Origin: Streptomyces caelestis
GTDB taxonomy: Bacteria > Actinomycetota > Actinomycetes > Streptomycetales > Streptomycetaceae
Reading direction: 5' to 3'
DNA: 64,000 nt
NCBI RefSeq assembly: GCF_001279005.1
Contig: NZ_LGCN01000205.1
Span: 1 to 64,000 of the forward strand
Shown here: positions 23,576 through 33,161 of the stretch, piece by piece
How the letters are laid out: the number at the start of each line of letters is the position of its first letter
How positions within the stretch are numbered: the first letter of the stretch is position 1
The notes under the pieces: model-generated
Database searches by the model: none
What the model saw: the letters and a program-made list of their open reading frames with translations, nothing else
What the model was told of the DNA's origin: nothing
Program-made: the position numbers and the translations under genes

Positions 23576-24481
23576 CTACGGGCGATCGGCGCCCGGGCTC
23601 CCCGGCTTCCCCGCGCTGCCGTCCGGGCCGTTGCCCGCGCCGCGCGTGGCGTTGTCGCCCGCGTTGCCCGAGGAGCCGTTTCCGGACCGGCCGGCCGCAT
23701 CGTCGCCCTTCCTCTCCGGCGCCCCGGTGGTCGCGGGCGGCGCCCCGGTGGTGGCGGGCGGCGCCCCGGTGGTGGCGGGCGGCGCCCCGGCACCGGTCCC
23801 CTCCGACTGCCCGGCGCAGTAGGCGTCGACGTTCTCCGCGCCGCCCGCGGCCTCCGTCAGCCGCTTCCAGGCCGTCGAGTCCAGCGCCTTGCCGCGCCCC
23901 CGCACCTGCTCGTAGGCGCGGCAGTGGGCCTCGGTGTCCCCGGCCGTCCTCGGGCGGCCCGGGCGGTCCGGGCGGTCGGTTCCGGTGTCCGGGTCCGCCG
24001 GACCGCCGGTGGACGGGCTTGTGGACGGGCCTATGGACGGGCCGGCGGCGCCGGGTGACGGGGCGTGGGTGCCCCTGTCGTCCTGCGTCGGGCCGTCCGG
24101 GGCCCCTGCCGTCGCGCCGATGCCGGCGACCGCGACCCCGCTCAGGGTGAGACCGGCGGCCACGAGGGAGAGCGTGGCCTTCAGCGAGTGGCGTCCGAGC
24201 CGGCTCCGACGGGTCCGCCAGTCGTCCCGGCGCCGGGTGCGCGCGCCGTGCGCCCCCGACTCCCGGGCGGTCAGGAACGCGGCGACGGCGCGCTGTTCGG
24301 CCCCGGCGTCCACATCGCGGCGGATCAGCGCGGCGGCGAGCAGCGCCTCCAGGTCGGCGGCGTCGACGACCCGGCGCCCGCCCGTGACGGACCCTGGACC
24401 GCCGGGCCCGGGCGGCGCGCTCGTCCCAGGGTGCGCACGCCGACGGCCGGCCGGCCCGCCGTCGTTCTGCCGTTCACCCAT
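23576..24481 (-). CDS. Membrane-anchored hypothetical protein downstream of a sigma factor
   Basis: This 301-aa protein has a cytoplasmic N-terminal part (VVDAADLEALLAAALIRRDVDAGAEQRAVAAFLTARE), a membrane segment near residue 105-125 (LKATLSLVAAGLTLSGVAVAGIGA) and an external Pro/Thr/Ser-rich region. The external part holds a short Cys-containing unit (HCRAYEQVRGRGKALDSTAWKRLTEAAGG...AYCAG) and GAPPATT repeats. The layout cytosolic segment-TM-external tail, next to a sigma-70 family gene, suggests a membrane partner (anti-sigma-like), but no anti-sigma domain is recognised. The start MGERQND is chosen over a GTG 27 nt upstream. Confidence 0.75.
   Translation of the reverse strand: MGERQNDGGPAGRRRAHPGTSAPPGPGGPGSVTGGRRVVDAADLEALLAAALIRRDVDAGAEQRAVAAFLTARESGAHGARTRRRDDWRTRRSRLGRHSLKATLSLVAAGLTLSGVAVAGIGATAGAPDGPTQDDRGTHAPSPGAAGPSIGPSTSPSTGGPADPDTGTDRPDRPGRPRTAGDTEAHCRAYEQVRGRGKALDSTAWKRLTEAAGGAENVDAYCAGQSEGTGAGAPPATTGAPPATTGAPPATTGAPERKGDDAAGRSGNGSSGNAGDNATRGAGNGPDGSAGKPGSPGADRP
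23720..23791 (-). repeat. 21-bp tandem repeat encoding GAPPATT
   Basis: Three copies plus a partial copy of a 21-bp unit (GGCGCCCCGGTGGTGGCGGGC on the plus strand, one copy with a single substitution) encode a repeated GAPPATT heptapeptide on the minus strand. The repeat lies in the external disordered part of the membrane protein and keeps frame, so copy number can vary without loss of reading frame. Confidence 0.8.
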
Positions 24482-24730
24482 GTCCGTTCTCGCTCCTGCT
24501 CGTTCCACTTGATGCCCGCGGCCCGCCCGCCCGGACCGCCGCGCCCGCCCGGACCGCCGCGCCCGTGCGGACCGGCCGCGTGGGCGGTACCGCCCGGACC
24601 GACGGATACGTTCCGCATGTCCGGCCTGTTCAGCCGGCGGCCCTCGGGGGCCGTCGCGGGCCGCCGGGCGCGGTCGGCCCGGGCCGGACGTCGCCGCGCC
24701 GCCCGCCGTGTCCGCCGTCCCGGCCGACGT

Positions 24731-25348
24731 TCATGTCGACTCACCCAGCGTCCGCGGCGCCTCATCCGTCACACTCTCGACGCCGAGCTGCTTCGCCAGA
24801 CGCTTCAGCCCCCGGTACGCGGCCGTCCGTACCGCGCCCGGCCGCTTGCCGAGGACACGGGCGGCGGCGGGACCGTCGAGGCCGACGACCACCCGCAGCA
24901 GCACGGCCTCGGCCTGGTCGCGCGGCAGCCCGCCGACCAGGGCGAGGGCGCGTTCGGTGGACATGGACTCCATGGCCTGGTCGTAGGTGCTCTGCGGCCC
25001 GGGGAGGTCCAGGACGTCCTGTTCCAGGGTCGACGGCCGGGGCCGTACCCGCTGCCGGCGCAGATGGTCCAGCGCCCGGTGCCGGGCGATGGTCGCCGTC
25101 CAGCCCCGGAACCCGGCCCCGTCGCCCTTGAACCTCCCCAGGTCGCGGGCTATCTCCAGCCAGGCGTCCGACATCACGTCCTCGGCGTCGTCCCCGACGA
25201 GCCCGCGCACATAGACGAGCAGGCCGGGCTGCACGAGCCGGTAGGCCACGGCGAAGGCGGCCTCGTCCCCCTGCTGGGCCCGCGCGACGGCCGCACCCAG
25301 TTCCCCGTCGTACGCCGGTGCGCGGCGGGATTCCCCTCCGTGGCCCAA
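24731..25348 (-). CDS. Sigma-70 family RNA polymerase sigma factor (ECF-type)
   Basis: The 205-aa protein shows region 2 (AAFAVAYRLVQPGLLVYVRGLVGDDAEDVMSDAWLEIARDLGRFKGDGAGFRGWTATIARHRALDHLRR) and region 4 (ALALVGGLPRDQAEAVLLRVVVGLDGPAAARVLGKRPGAVRTAAYRGLKRLAKQL). It should direct RNA polymerase to a small regulon. A TTG start after GAGGACGG is preferred because residues before GHGGESR look like untranslated leader; GTG starts up to 25462 are in frame. The downstream membrane protein gene begins 249 nt later, with nothing recognisable in between. Target promoters cannot be read from the sequence. Confidence 0.85.
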   Translation of the reverse strand: MGHGGESRRAPAYDGELGAAVARAQQGDEAAFAVAYRLVQPGLLVYVRGLVGDDAEDVMSDAWLEIARDLGRFKGDGAGFRGWTATIARHRALDHLRRQRVRPRPSTLEQDVLDLPGPQSTYDQAMESMSTERALALVGGLPRDQAEAVLLRVVVGLDGPAAARVLGKRPGAVRTAAYRGLKRLAKQLGVESVTDEAPRTLGEST

Positions 25349-25870
25349 GAACCGTCCTCGTCCGTACCGAGCGCGTAGCGCGCCGCTCTTGCTTGGCGTG
25401 AGCACGCCTGACGGCGCCCGCACCCCCACGGTGATCAGCGTCCGGCGCCACGAAAGTGTCACAGCTCGTCACACACCGCATGCGGCACACGCGGCGCACG
25501 CGGGCGGAGGCCGGCCCTCCCGTGCCCCGGCGCCGGGGCACGGCGAGGCCGCCCGGCGGGGCGCCGTCCCGTCCGCGGGGCCGGGCACCGGCCCCGCGGC
25601 CCGCACCACCGGTACGACGACGGCCGCCGCGGACCGCCTCCCGGCCACCACCGGCCGGACGCCCGGCCCGGCGGCACGGGCCGCCGGGCACACGACGGTC
25701 GGGCGCGCCGTCCGGCCGTGCTTCCCGGTCGCCGGGCGGACCGTCCGCCGCGACTCCTCCGCCCCGCGGCCTCCTCGCCGTCGCACGGTCGTCGACGGCA
25801 CGTGCCCGCGGTCGGCTCACCGGACGCCGCGCCGCGACGCGCGGAAACGCCACACCGCGCGGACGGCCGG
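25349..25870. other. 522-bp gap between sigma-factor and hypothetical genes
   Basis: Open frames here are GC-rich artefacts with no protein-like composition. The only structure I see is a direct repeat GTCACA at 25458-25463 and 25468-25473, a 10-bp period upstream of the sigma gene that could be a regulator site. Confidence 0.4.
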
Positions 25871-26284
25871 CTACGGGCGCGCTCCCCCGTCGCAGGCGTC
25901 GCGGCACAGCAGGCGGAGGGAGCCGTCGCCCGTGTAGCAGCGGCGGGCCTCGTCGATGGGGTCCCAGAGACGGCCGTCGGGGGTGCGGACCCAGTGGTCG
26001 CCGCCGCCGGACCACCACTCGCCGCCGGTCCGGCGGGCGATCACCTCGCCGGCGTAGGCGCCGAATCCGCGCAGCACCAGTTCCACGGCGGCGAACGGGG
26101 CCGCCTCCTGGCGTATGTCCTCGATCACCCGGTCGACGCTCCACAGACTGCGCGCCGAGTAGTCGAGGCGCAGCCGCGCCCCTTCGCGCATCGCCGCCAC
26201 CGCGTCCGCCGCCCAGCGGACCGGCTTGGTCGCGGCCGAGGGCCTGGTCTCCTGCTGTGTCGTCACAGTCGTCGCAGTCGTCAC
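25871..26284 (-). CDS. Conserved hypothetical protein
   Basis: This 137-aa protein has an orderly core: RLRLDYSARSLWSVDRVIEDIRQEAAPFAAVELVLRGFGAYAGEVIARRTGGEWW, then WVRTPDGRLWDPIDEARRCYTGDGSLRLLCRDAC. The pattern (a DYS-containing helix, an ID/VD helix and GAYAGEVI-RR) resembles small DUF3806-like proteins of unknown function, but I am not sure of the family. There is no signal peptide or membrane segment. The N-terminus holds the repeat TTATTVTT, with GTG starts at 26284 and 26266; the first is annotated. Coding is supported by composition. Confidence 0.65.
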   Translation of the reverse strand: MTTATTVTTQQETRPSAATKPVRWAADAVAAMREGARLRLDYSARSLWSVDRVIEDIRQEAAPFAAVELVLRGFGAYAGEVIARRTGGEWWSGGGDHWVRTPDGRLWDPIDEARRCYTGDGSLRLLCRDACDGGARP

Positions 26285-26367
26285 ACCCTGCTAAGCGCTC
26301 CGGTGAGGCGTTTCGTCACTGCCGTCGGGACCGTGACCGCCGTGAGGACCGCGCCGGAGCCGCGGGC

Positions 26368-26925
26368 CTAGGTGTCCCTGCGGTTGCGGCGGGACACCAC
26401 GGCGCGCAGCACCCGGCGCCCCTCCGTCGAGACCTCGAGGGCTTTGCGCAGGCCCGCCGGGCCGTGGGCGGCGAGGAGTTCCAGCACCGTGAGCTGACGG
26501 CGCAGTTCGGCGGCGAGCAGCGGTGACAGGCCCTCGGGGCGGCCCTCGCGGCGGGCGCCGGCGAGGGCGGAGTCGTCGGCGGCGCCGTCCAGCATCCGGT
26601 GGATCCGCAGCGCGGCGACGGAGCAGTCGTCGGCCCACTCCCGCCACCCGGCGGCGGACCGCTCGGCGGGGGCGCCGGCCAGCATCCGGCGCGCGAGCGC
26701 CACGGCCTCGTCCGCGTCGTCGGCCGCCGCGTCCAGGGCGCCGCGGGCCTGCTCCAGCCGCTGCGCCCAGTCCCCGGCGGGCGCGGTCTGCGCGAGGCTC
26801 GCCCACAGGGGCCGCAGCACCTCGTCGTCACCGCCCAGCAGCGGCACGCACCGATCCAAACAAGCCAACCCGCTCACGGCCAGCCCGCGCTCGTCGGCCC
26901 GCGCGATCTGTTCCACCAGGCTCAT
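26368..26925 (-). CDS. Hypothetical helical protein
   Basis: This 185-aa protein starts MSLVEQIARADERGLAVSGLACLDRCVPLLGG and is largely alpha-helical (ARGALDAAADDADEAVALARRML, SPLLAAELRRQLTVLELLAAHGPAGLRKALEVSTEGRRVLRAVVSRR). GGGGAGG lies 6 nt before the ATG, which argues for this start over an upstream in-frame extension. I recognise no domain, and no membrane segment or signal is seen. It sits alone between the DUF3806-like gene and the GH20 gene, both on the same strand but more than 80 nt away. Confidence 0.65.
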   Translation of the reverse strand: MSLVEQIARADERGLAVSGLACLDRCVPLLGGDDEVLRPLWASLAQTAPAGDWAQRLEQARGALDAAADDADEAVALARRMLAGAPAERSAAGWREWADDCSVAALRIHRMLDGAADDSALAGARREGRPEGLSPLLAAELRRQLTVLELLAAHGPAGLRKALEVSTEGRRVLRAVVSRRNRRDT

Positions 26926-27108
26926 CCACGCCTCCCCAAGGGGTGTTCGCGGGCCCCCTACGGGGCCCTGACGTGCCCCGTTCCTCACGGAGCCCGCATT
27001 TCCCCTTACTGCGTGCGACGGGCCGGGAGTGTCACAGGGGCACCACGCCGAGCCGGTCGAGCAGACGGAAGAAGAGGTTTTCGGCCACCGGGCCGGCCCG
27101 GGGCCCGG

Positions 27109-28746
27109 TCAGCCCAGCTCGTCCGCCAGGTTCCGGAACCGCGCCCAGGACAGCTCCGGTTCGTCCGGGTCCCAGAGCTTCTGGACGGTCGCCCGCAGCG
27201 GCAGCCGGATCCCGGCCGCGACCTGGTCCTGGGTCTGGGCCCGGGGGATGTCGCCCCAGACGGCGAAGGACCCGCCGAGGATCCGGTCGTCGTACCGCTC
27301 CGGGACGGCGGTGGTGCCGCGCAGCACCCGCGGCGTCCACTGCTCGTAGATCCGCTCGCCCGTCGGATAGACGAACGTCAGGGGCTCCCCGAGCACGTAG
27401 TAGAGGAACTCGTCGTTGTGGTTGATCACCTCGCGGCCCTCGCTCAGGTACTCCGCGGGCTGCCGGGCGCCGATCTCCTTGCCGGTCCAGTAGGCGACCC
27501 GGATGTCCTTCGCGGCCCGCACCGAGCCGCCCCGGAAGAAGCCGTCGTTCCAGGCGCGGGGCGTGCGGTCGTGGCCGCGGACCGTGGCGGCCCGGTCATT
27601 GAGCCAGCCGGTGGTCAGGTCCTCCACGGTCGCGCCGGAGCCGTACCTCTCCCGCGCGGCGGCGGCCAGTTCCGGGAACGACGCCTCGGGGTCGGACACC
27701 ACCAGCGCCTGGTACTCGTCGCCGCCCAGGTGCCACTGCCCGCCGGGGAAGAGTCCGGCGTACTCGTCCAGCAGATCGTCGACGATCTCGGCGGCCCCGG
27801 GCTTCGAGATGTCGATCGCGCCGCGCACCGCGTCGCCGTCCGCGTCGCGCAGTTGCAGGTCCGGGTGGGCGGCGATGACCGCGCCCAGGTGTCCGGGCGA
27901 GTCGATCTCGGGGACGACGGTGATGTGCCGGCTCTCCGCGAGGTCGACGATCCTCTTCACCTGCGCCTTGGTCAGGTGCTGCGCGGACACGATCTCCGGA
28001 TGCGAGTCGGACTCGACGCGGAAGCCCTGGTCGTCGGAGAAGTGCAGGCCGATCTCGTTGAACTTCAGATCGCCGAGCTCGCGGATCCGGTCCTCGATCC
28101 AGTCGGCCGTGTAGAACTTGCGCGCGGTGTCCAGCATCAGCCCGCGCCGCTGCTTGGCGGGCTCGTCGCGCACCACGCCCTCGGGGGCGGCGCCGGCCCC
28201 CTCGATCTCCTGCTTGAGGGTGCGGGTGCCGTAGAACACGCCCGCCTCGCCGGGGGCGGTCACGGTCACCCGCCCGTCCCGCACGGTCATCGTGTACGAC
28301 TCGGGGTTCGCGCCCGCGTCCCGGTTCAGCTCCAGCCGCAGGTCGCCGGCCCGCCGGTCGCCCTTCTCCCCCGCGTACGCCAGTCCCAGCTCGGCGGCCG
28401 TCAGACGCCCCTCGTCGGCCAGCGCGGGGTCGTCCACGACCACCCGGTGGTCCTTCGCGGGGCGCCAGCCCGGACCGCGCTCCGCGGTGTGCTCGCGTAC
28501 GGCGGGTATGGTGCGCGGCGCCTTCGACAGCGGGTAGGAGCGGCTCGGACTCGGGCTCTTCGCGGGGGACGCCGCCCTCGGGCCCGCGGACCCGCCGTCG
28601 TCGCCCGAGGCCGCCCAGAGGCCGAGGCCCACGCCGGACGCGGCCACCAGCGCGCCGGCGGCGACGGCCCCGATCAGCACCCGTCGCCGCCGCACCACCG
28701 CCGCCGCGCCGCGCCCGTGCTGCCCGTACCGCCTGTGCCGACTCAC
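27109..28746 (-). CDS. GH20 beta-N-acetylhexosaminidase, membrane-anchored or secreted
   Basis: This 545-aa enzyme should remove terminal N-acetylglucosamine or N-acetylgalactosamine from chitin or glycan fragments outside the cell. The N-terminus has an RRRR stretch and one hydrophobic helix (VLIGAVAAGALVAASGVGLGLWAA) followed by a Ser/Pro linker. A GH20b-like domain (about 90-195) precedes the catalytic barrel with RRGLMLDTARKFY, IGLHFSDDQGFR, VVPEIDSPGH and the catalytic pair in WHLGGDEY (Asp343-Glu344). The GTG start follows GGCGGGG. The gene is monocistronic and divergent from the OHCU decarboxylase-like gene. Confidence 0.93.
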   Translation of the reverse strand: MSRHRRYGQHGRGAAAVVRRRRVLIGAVAAGALVAASGVGLGLWAASGDDGGSAGPRAASPAKSPSPSRSYPLSKAPRTIPAVREHTAERGPGWRPAKDHRVVVDDPALADEGRLTAAELGLAYAGEKGDRRAGDLRLELNRDAGANPESYTMTVRDGRVTVTAPGEAGVFYGTRTLKQEIEGAGAAPEGVVRDEPAKQRRGLMLDTARKFYTADWIEDRIRELGDLKFNEIGLHFSDDQGFRVESDSHPEIVSAQHLTKAQVKRIVDLAESRHITVVPEIDSPGHLGAVIAAHPDLQLRDADGDAVRGAIDISKPGAAEIVDDLLDEYAGLFPGGQWHLGGDEYQALVVSDPEASFPELAAAARERYGSGATVEDLTTGWLNDRAATVRGHDRTPRAWNDGFFRGGSVRAAKDIRVAYWTGKEIGARQPAEYLSEGREVINHNDEFLYYVLGEPLTFVYPTGERIYEQWTPRVLRGTTAVPERYDDRILGGSFAVWGDIPRAQTQDQVAAGIRLPLRATVQKLWDPDEPELSWARFRNLADELG

Positions 28747-28859
28747 CCCGCCAACGTACGACCCGAACGGGTGAAGGGTGTCATCGAGCCGTTCCCAAAC
28801 TCTGCCGTTCGAGTGAATCCGGGGTATCGATCGGACACGACTCGGACTCACTCGATAAC

Positions 28860-29546
28860 GTGACGTCACAACTCTCACAGCATCTTCCACCGACACACAC
28901 GCGACGCCCACGAGGACCCACGCTGCCTGCGCACCGTCTCCCAGACCTCCCCGGCCGAGTCGTCATACCCGGGCAGTCCCGCGGTGCGCCCGGGGTCCCG
29001 CCCGCGCTGGAGCGGTTCAACACCGCTCCCGCCGAGGACGCCGAGCGCGCCCTTCTGGCCTGCCTGCGCAGCCCGCGCTGGGCCCTGCGCCTCTCCGGCC
29101 ACCGCCCCTACCCCGACCTGCCGTCCCTCCTGGCGGCCTCCGACGAGGCGGTGTACGACCTCTTCCCCGGGGAACTGGCGCAGGCCCTGGCGGCGGAGTC
29201 CCTCCCCGCCCTCCCCGACGGCACCTACTCCGCCGCCCACACGGCCCTGACCGCGGCCCACACGGCGTACGAGGCCAAGTTCGGCCACGTCTTCGTCATC
29301 TGCCTGGACGGCGTCCCCGAGGAGGAGGCCCTGGACCGGGTCCTGGAGGACATCCGGTCACGATTGGCGAACGATCCGGACGAGGAACGGGCCGTGGCGG
29401 CGGAAGAACTCCGGCGCCTGGCGAGGGAGCGGCTGGCCGGCTTCCTGGGGGCGCGGGACTGTGACATGGGCGACTCCGCCGCGTGGGCGCGACCAGCCAT
29501 CGACGGGCCCGCACCCGGCGAACACGACGAAGCCCCGCCCCGGTAG
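28860..29546 (+). CDS. OHCU decarboxylase family protein
   Basis: This 228-aa protein matches 2-oxo-4-hydroxy-4-carboxy-5-ureidoimidazoline decarboxylase, the last step from uric acid to allantoin: LERFNTAPAEDAERALLACLRSPRWALRLSGHRPYPDLPSLLAASDEA, AAHTAYEAKFGHVFVICLDG and a final RLANDPDEERAVAAEELRRLARERL. The HRPYPD and FGHVF motifs carry the active-site residues. No other uric acid gene is nearby, so the substrate is inferred from family only. The first about 45 residues are Pro/Arg-rich and not conserved; the GTG at 28860 is the only start upstream of the domain. Confidence 0.85.
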   Translation: MTSQLSQHLPPTHTRRPRGPTLPAHRLPDLPGRVVIPGQSRGAPGVPPALERFNTAPAEDAERALLACLRSPRWALRLSGHRPYPDLPSLLAASDEAVYDLFPGELAQALAAESLPALPDGTYSAAHTALTAAHTAYEAKFGHVFVICLDGVPEEEALDRVLEDIRSRLANDPDEERAVAAEELRRLARERLAGFLGARDCDMGDSAAWARPAIDGPAPGEHDEAPPR

Positions 29547-29724
29547 CCGCCAAGCACCGACGCGCACCCCTTCGAGTGCAAGTTTGATCACACCGGTAGG
29601 CCCCCTGTCCGCGCCGCAGGCTCACGTCGCTAACATGCTGGGGGCCGGTGGACCGTACCCGGCCGGGCCCGACCGACAAGGAAAGCCGGCGCGGCCCCGA
29701 ACCCCGCTCCCGGAGGAAACTTCC

Positions 29725-30105
29725 GTGCCGGCTGGAACGCTGTACCGCGGCCGGGAAGGAATGTGGTCCTGGGTGGCTCACCGAGTCACCGGCGTCCTCA
29801 TCTTCTTCTTCCTGTTCGTTCACGTGCTGGACACCGCTCTCGTGCGGGTGTCCCCCGAGGCATACGACACCGTCGTGGCCACGTACAAGACGCCGATCGT
29901 CGCGCTGCTGGAGTACGGCCTCGTCGCCGCCATCCTGTTCCACGCGCTCAACGGCCTGCGTGTCATCGCCGTCGACTTCTGGGTCAAGGGCGCCCGCTAC
30001 CAGAAGCAGATGCTCTGGACCGTCGTCGCCCTGTGGCTCGTGCTGATGCTCGGGGCGATCTACCCCGTGCTCGGCCACGCCGCTCGTGAACTGTTCGGGA
30101 GCTGA
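29725..30105 (+). CDS. sdhC: Succinate dehydrogenase cytochrome b556 subunit
   Basis: This 126-aa protein is the first membrane anchor of complex II. It starts MPAGTLYRGREGMWSWVAHRVTGVLIFFFLFVHVLDTALV, with the conserved S/W-HR-x-TG segment and heme-ligand type His, and has three transmembrane helices. GGAGGAAAC precedes the GTG start at the right distance. A TAACAT -10-like box lies about 95 nt upstream, so the promoter is probably in the 178-nt gap after the OHCU gene. The operon continues into sdhD 5 nt later. Confidence 0.93.
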   Translation: MPAGTLYRGREGMWSWVAHRVTGVLIFFFLFVHVLDTALVRVSPEAYDTVVATYKTPIVALLEYGLVAAILFHALNGLRVIAVDFWVKGARYQKQMLWTVVALWLVLMLGAIYPVLGHAARELFGS

Positions 30106-30110
30106 CGCCC

Positions 30111-30593
30111 ATGTCCACCACTGACACCACCGCCTCGGGCGTCGGCCCCGTCGAAGGCGCCCCGCTCTACTCCGTCGACAACCCGGCGCCGGTCATCGAG
30201 CCCCCGCGCAAGCGGACCAGGAAGAGCCCGAAGAGCACCCGCGGCAACTTCGAGATGGCCGCCTGGCTGTTCATGCGCCTGTCCGGCGTCGTCCTGGTCG
30301 TCCTCGTCATCGGTCACCTGCTGATCCAGCTGGTGCTGGACGGCGGCGTCTCCAAGATCGGCTTCGCCTTCGTGGCCGGCCGCTGGGCCTCGCCGTTCTG
30401 GCAGGTCTGGGACCTGCTGATGCTGTGGCTGGCGATGCTGCACGGCGCCAACGGGCTGCGCACGGTCATCAACGACTACGCGGAGCGGCCGAACACCCGG
30501 CTGTGGCTCAAGGGCCTGCTCTACACCGCCACGGTGTTCACCATCCTGCTGGGCACGCTGGTGATCTTCACCTTCGACCCGAACATCCGCTAG
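30111..30593 (+). CDS. sdhD: Succinate dehydrogenase hydrophobic membrane anchor
   Basis: This 160-aa protein has a disordered N-terminal 45 residues, then three membrane helices ([74 protein letters not shown]). The RLSG, GHLLIQ and HGANG motifs belong to quinone and heme binding in the anchor. It lies 5 nt after sdhC and 19 nt before sdhA. With SdhC it anchors the catalytic subunits at the inner face of the membrane and passes electrons to menaquinone. Confidence 0.94.
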   Translation: MSTTDTTASGVGPVEGAPLYSVDNPAPVIEPPRKRTRKSPKSTRGNFEMAAWLFMRLSGVVLVVLVIGHLLIQLVLDGGVSKIGFAFVAGRWASPFWQVWDLLMLWLAMLHGANGLRTVINDYAERPNTRLWLKGLLYTATVFTILLGTLVIFTFDPNIR

Positions 30594-30612
30594 GCACGGG
30601 GTTGCGAGAATC

Positions 30613-32367
30613 ATGAAGATCCACAAGTACGACACCGTCATCGTCGGCGCCGGTGGCGCCGGCATGCGCGCGGCCATCGAGTCGACCAAGCGCAGCCGCA
30701 CCGCCGTCCTGACGAAGCTCTACCCCACCCGCTCCCACACGGGCGCCGCGCAGGGCGGCATGGCCGCCGCGCTGGCCAACGTGGAGGAGGACAACTGGGA
30801 GTGGCACACCTTCGACACGGTCAAGGGCGGTGACTACCTGGTCGACCAGGACGCCGCCGAGATCCTGGCGAAGGAGGCCATCGACTCGGTCCTCGACCTG
30901 GAGAAGATGGGCCTGCCGTTCAACCGGACCCCGAACGGCACCATCGACCAGCGCCGCTTCGGCGGGCACAGCCGCAACCACGGCGAGGCGCCCGTCCGCC
31001 GCTCCTGCTACGCGGCCGACCGCACCGGCCACATGATCCTCCAGACGCTGTACCAGAACTGCGTCAAGGAGGGCGTGGAGTTCTTCAACGAGTTCTACGT
31101 CCTGGACCAGCTGATCACCGAGGTCGACGGCGTCAAGAGGTCGGCCGGCGTGGTCGCGTACGAGCTGGCCACCGGCGAGATCCACGTCTTCCGGGCGAAG
31201 GCCGTGATCTACGCCTCCGGCGGCACCGGCAAGTTCTTCAAGGTGACGTCCAACGCGCACACGCTGACCGGTGACGGCCAGGCCGCCGTGTACCGGCGCG
31301 GGCTGCCGCTGGAGGACATGGAGTTCTTCCAGTTCCACCCGACCGGCATCTGGCGCATGGGCATCCTGCTGACGGAGGGCGCCCGCGGTGAGGGCGGCAT
31401 CCTCCGCAACAAGGACGGCGAGCGCTTCATGGAGAAGTACGCGCCGGTCATGAAGGACCTCGCGTCCCGTGACGTCGTCTCGCGCTCCATCTACACGGAG
31501 ATCCGCGAGGGCCGCGGCTGCGGTCCCGAGGGCGACCACGTCTACCTGGACCTCACCCACCTCCCGCCGGAGCAGCTGGACGCCAAGCTGCCCGACATCA
31601 CGGAGTTCGCGCGGACCTACCTCGGGATCGAGCCGTACACGGACCCGATCCCGATCCAGCCGACCGCGCACTACGCCATGGGCGGCATCCCGACCAACGT
31701 CCAGGGCGAGGTGCTGGCGGACAACACCACCGTCGTGCCGGGCCTGTACGCGGCCGGCGAGGTCGCCTGCGTGTCGGTGCACGGCGCCAACCGCCTGGGC
31801 ACCAACTCGCTGCTGGACATCAACGTGTTCGGCAAGCGGGCCGGCATCGCGGCGGCGGAGTACTCCCGGAAGGCCGACTTCGTCGAGCTGCCGGAGAACC
31901 CGGAGTCCCTGGTCGTCGAGCAGATCGAGCGGCTGCGGTCCTCCACCGGCAACGAGCGGGTGGCCACCATCCGCCGTGAGCTGCAGGAGACCATGGACGC
32001 CAACGTCATGGTGTTCCGCACCGAGCAGACGATCAAGACGGCGGTCGAGAAGATCGCCGAGCTGCGCGAGCGCTACAAGAACGTCGCCATCCAGGACAAG
32101 GGCAAGCGGTTCAACACCGACCTCCTCGAGGCCGTCGAGCTGGGCAACCTGCTCGACCTGGCCGAGGTCATGGCCGTCTCCGCGCTGGCCCGCAAGGAGT
32201 CCCGCGGCGGTCACTACCGCGAGGACTACCCGAACCGCGACGACGTCAACTTCATGCGCCACACGATGGCGTACCGCGAGGTCGGCGCCGACGGCACCGA
32301 GACCGTCCGTCTGGACTACAAGCCGGTCGTCCAGACCCGCTACCAGCCGATGGAGCGTAAGTACTGA
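30613..32367 (+). CDS. sdhA: Succinate dehydrogenase flavoprotein subunit
   Basis: This 584-aa flavoprotein oxidises succinate to fumarate in the TCA cycle. It has the dinucleotide fold [16 protein letters not shown], the covalent-FAD motif [16 protein letters not shown] (His42), the active-site region [16 protein letters not shown], and [17 protein letters not shown] late in the FAD domain. It shares one base with sdhB (TGATG). Sequence and order match actinobacterial complex II. Confidence 0.97.
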   Translation: MKIHKYDTVIVGAGGAGMRAAIESTKRSRTAVLTKLYPTRSHTGAAQGGMAAALANVEEDNWEWHTFDTVKGGDYLVDQDAAEILAKEAIDSVLDLEKMGLPFNRTPNGTIDQRRFGGHSRNHGEAPVRRSCYAADRTGHMILQTLYQNCVKEGVEFFNEFYVLDQLITEVDGVKRSAGVVAYELATGEIHVFRAKAVIYASGGTGKFFKVTSNAHTLTGDGQAAVYRRGLPLEDMEFFQFHPTGIWRMGILLTEGARGEGGILRNKDGERFMEKYAPVMKDLASRDVVSRSIYTEIREGRGCGPEGDHVYLDLTHLPPEQLDAKLPDITEFARTYLGIEPYTDPIPIQPTAHYAMGGIPTNVQGEVLADNTTVVPGLYAAGEVACVSVHGANRLGTNSLLDINVFGKRAGIAAAEYSRKADFVELPENPESLVVEQIERLRSSTGNERVATIRRELQETMDANVMVFRTEQTIKTAVEKIAELRERYKNVAIQDKGKRFNTDLLEAVELGNLLDLAEVMAVSALARKESRGGHYREDYPNRDDVNFMRHTMAYREVGADGTETVRLDYKPVVQTRYQPMERKY

Positions 32368-33146
32368 TGGCTACCCCTGTTCTGGACAAGGCGGACGCGG
32401 CCGGTTCCCCCGAGCCCGGTTTCGCCGACTCCCCGTACATCACCGTCACGATGCGGATCCGCCGGTTCAACCCGGAGGTCTCGGCCGAGGCGGTCTGGGA
32501 AGACTTCCAGCTGGAGATCGACCCCAAGGAGCGCGTCCTCGACGCGCTGCACAAGATCAAGTGGGACCTGGACGGCACGCTGACCTTCCGCCGTTCCTGC
32601 GCCCACGGCATCTGCGGCTCCGACGCCATGCGGATCAACGGCAAGAACCGCCTGGCGTGCAAGACGCTGATCAAGGACATCAACCCCGAGAAGCCGATCA
32701 CGGTCGAGGCCATCAAGGGCCTGACGGTCCTCAAGGACCTGGTCGTGGACATGGAGCCGTTCTTCCAGGCGTACCGGGACGTGATGCCCTTCCTGATCAC
32801 GAAGGACACCAACGAGCCGACGCGCGAGCGGCTGCAGTCCGCCGAGGACCGCGAGCGCTTCGACGACACGACCAAGTGCATCCTGTGCGCCGCGTGCACG
32901 TCCTCGTGCCCGGTGTTCTGGAACGACGGGCAGTACTTCGGCCCGGCGGCCATCGTCAACGCGCACCGCTTCATCTTCGACTCGCGTGACGAGGCCGGCG
33001 AGCAGCGCCTGGAGATCCTCAACGACCGCGACGGCGTCTGGCGCTGCCGCACGACCTTCAACTGCACGGACGCCTGCCCGCGCGGCATCGAGGTCACGAA
33101 GGCGATCGCGGAAGTGAAGCGTGCGCTGATCACGCGCCGCTACTGA
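32367..33146 (+). CDS. sdhB: Succinate dehydrogenase iron-sulfur subunit
   Basis: This 259-aa protein carries the three iron-sulfur clusters that pass electrons from FAD to quinone. The 2Fe-2S motif is CAHGICGSDAM...C, and the 4Fe-4S and 3Fe-4S sites are CILCAACTSSCPVFW and CTDACPRGIEVTKAI. The start overlaps the sdhA stop by one base. A perfect 18-bp stem terminator follows 16 nt after the stop, so sdhCDAB is a closed operon. Confidence 0.97.
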   Translation: MATPVLDKADAAGSPEPGFADSPYITVTMRIRRFNPEVSAEAVWEDFQLEIDPKERVLDALHKIKWDLDGTLTFRRSCAHGICGSDAMRINGKNRLACKTLIKDINPEKPITVEAIKGLTVLKDLVVDMEPFFQAYRDVMPFLITKDTNEPTRERLQSAEDRERFDDTTKCILCAACTSSCPVFWNDGQYFGPAAIVNAHRFIFDSRDEAGEQRLEILNDRDGVWRCRTTFNCTDACPRGIEVTKAIAEVKRALITRRY

Positions 33147-33161
33147 GGCACGCCGTACGTC

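Noticed and set aside
25389..25937. Small Pro/Arg/Thr-rich reading frame in the 25.4-25.9 kb gap
   Set aside because: No ribosome-binding site, no ordered segment, and it overlaps the better-supported minus-strand gene.
30568..32262. 564-codon minus-strand frame across sdhA
   Set aside because: sdhA is certain from motifs; the antisense frame is Val/Leu/Asp/His-rich shadow sequence.
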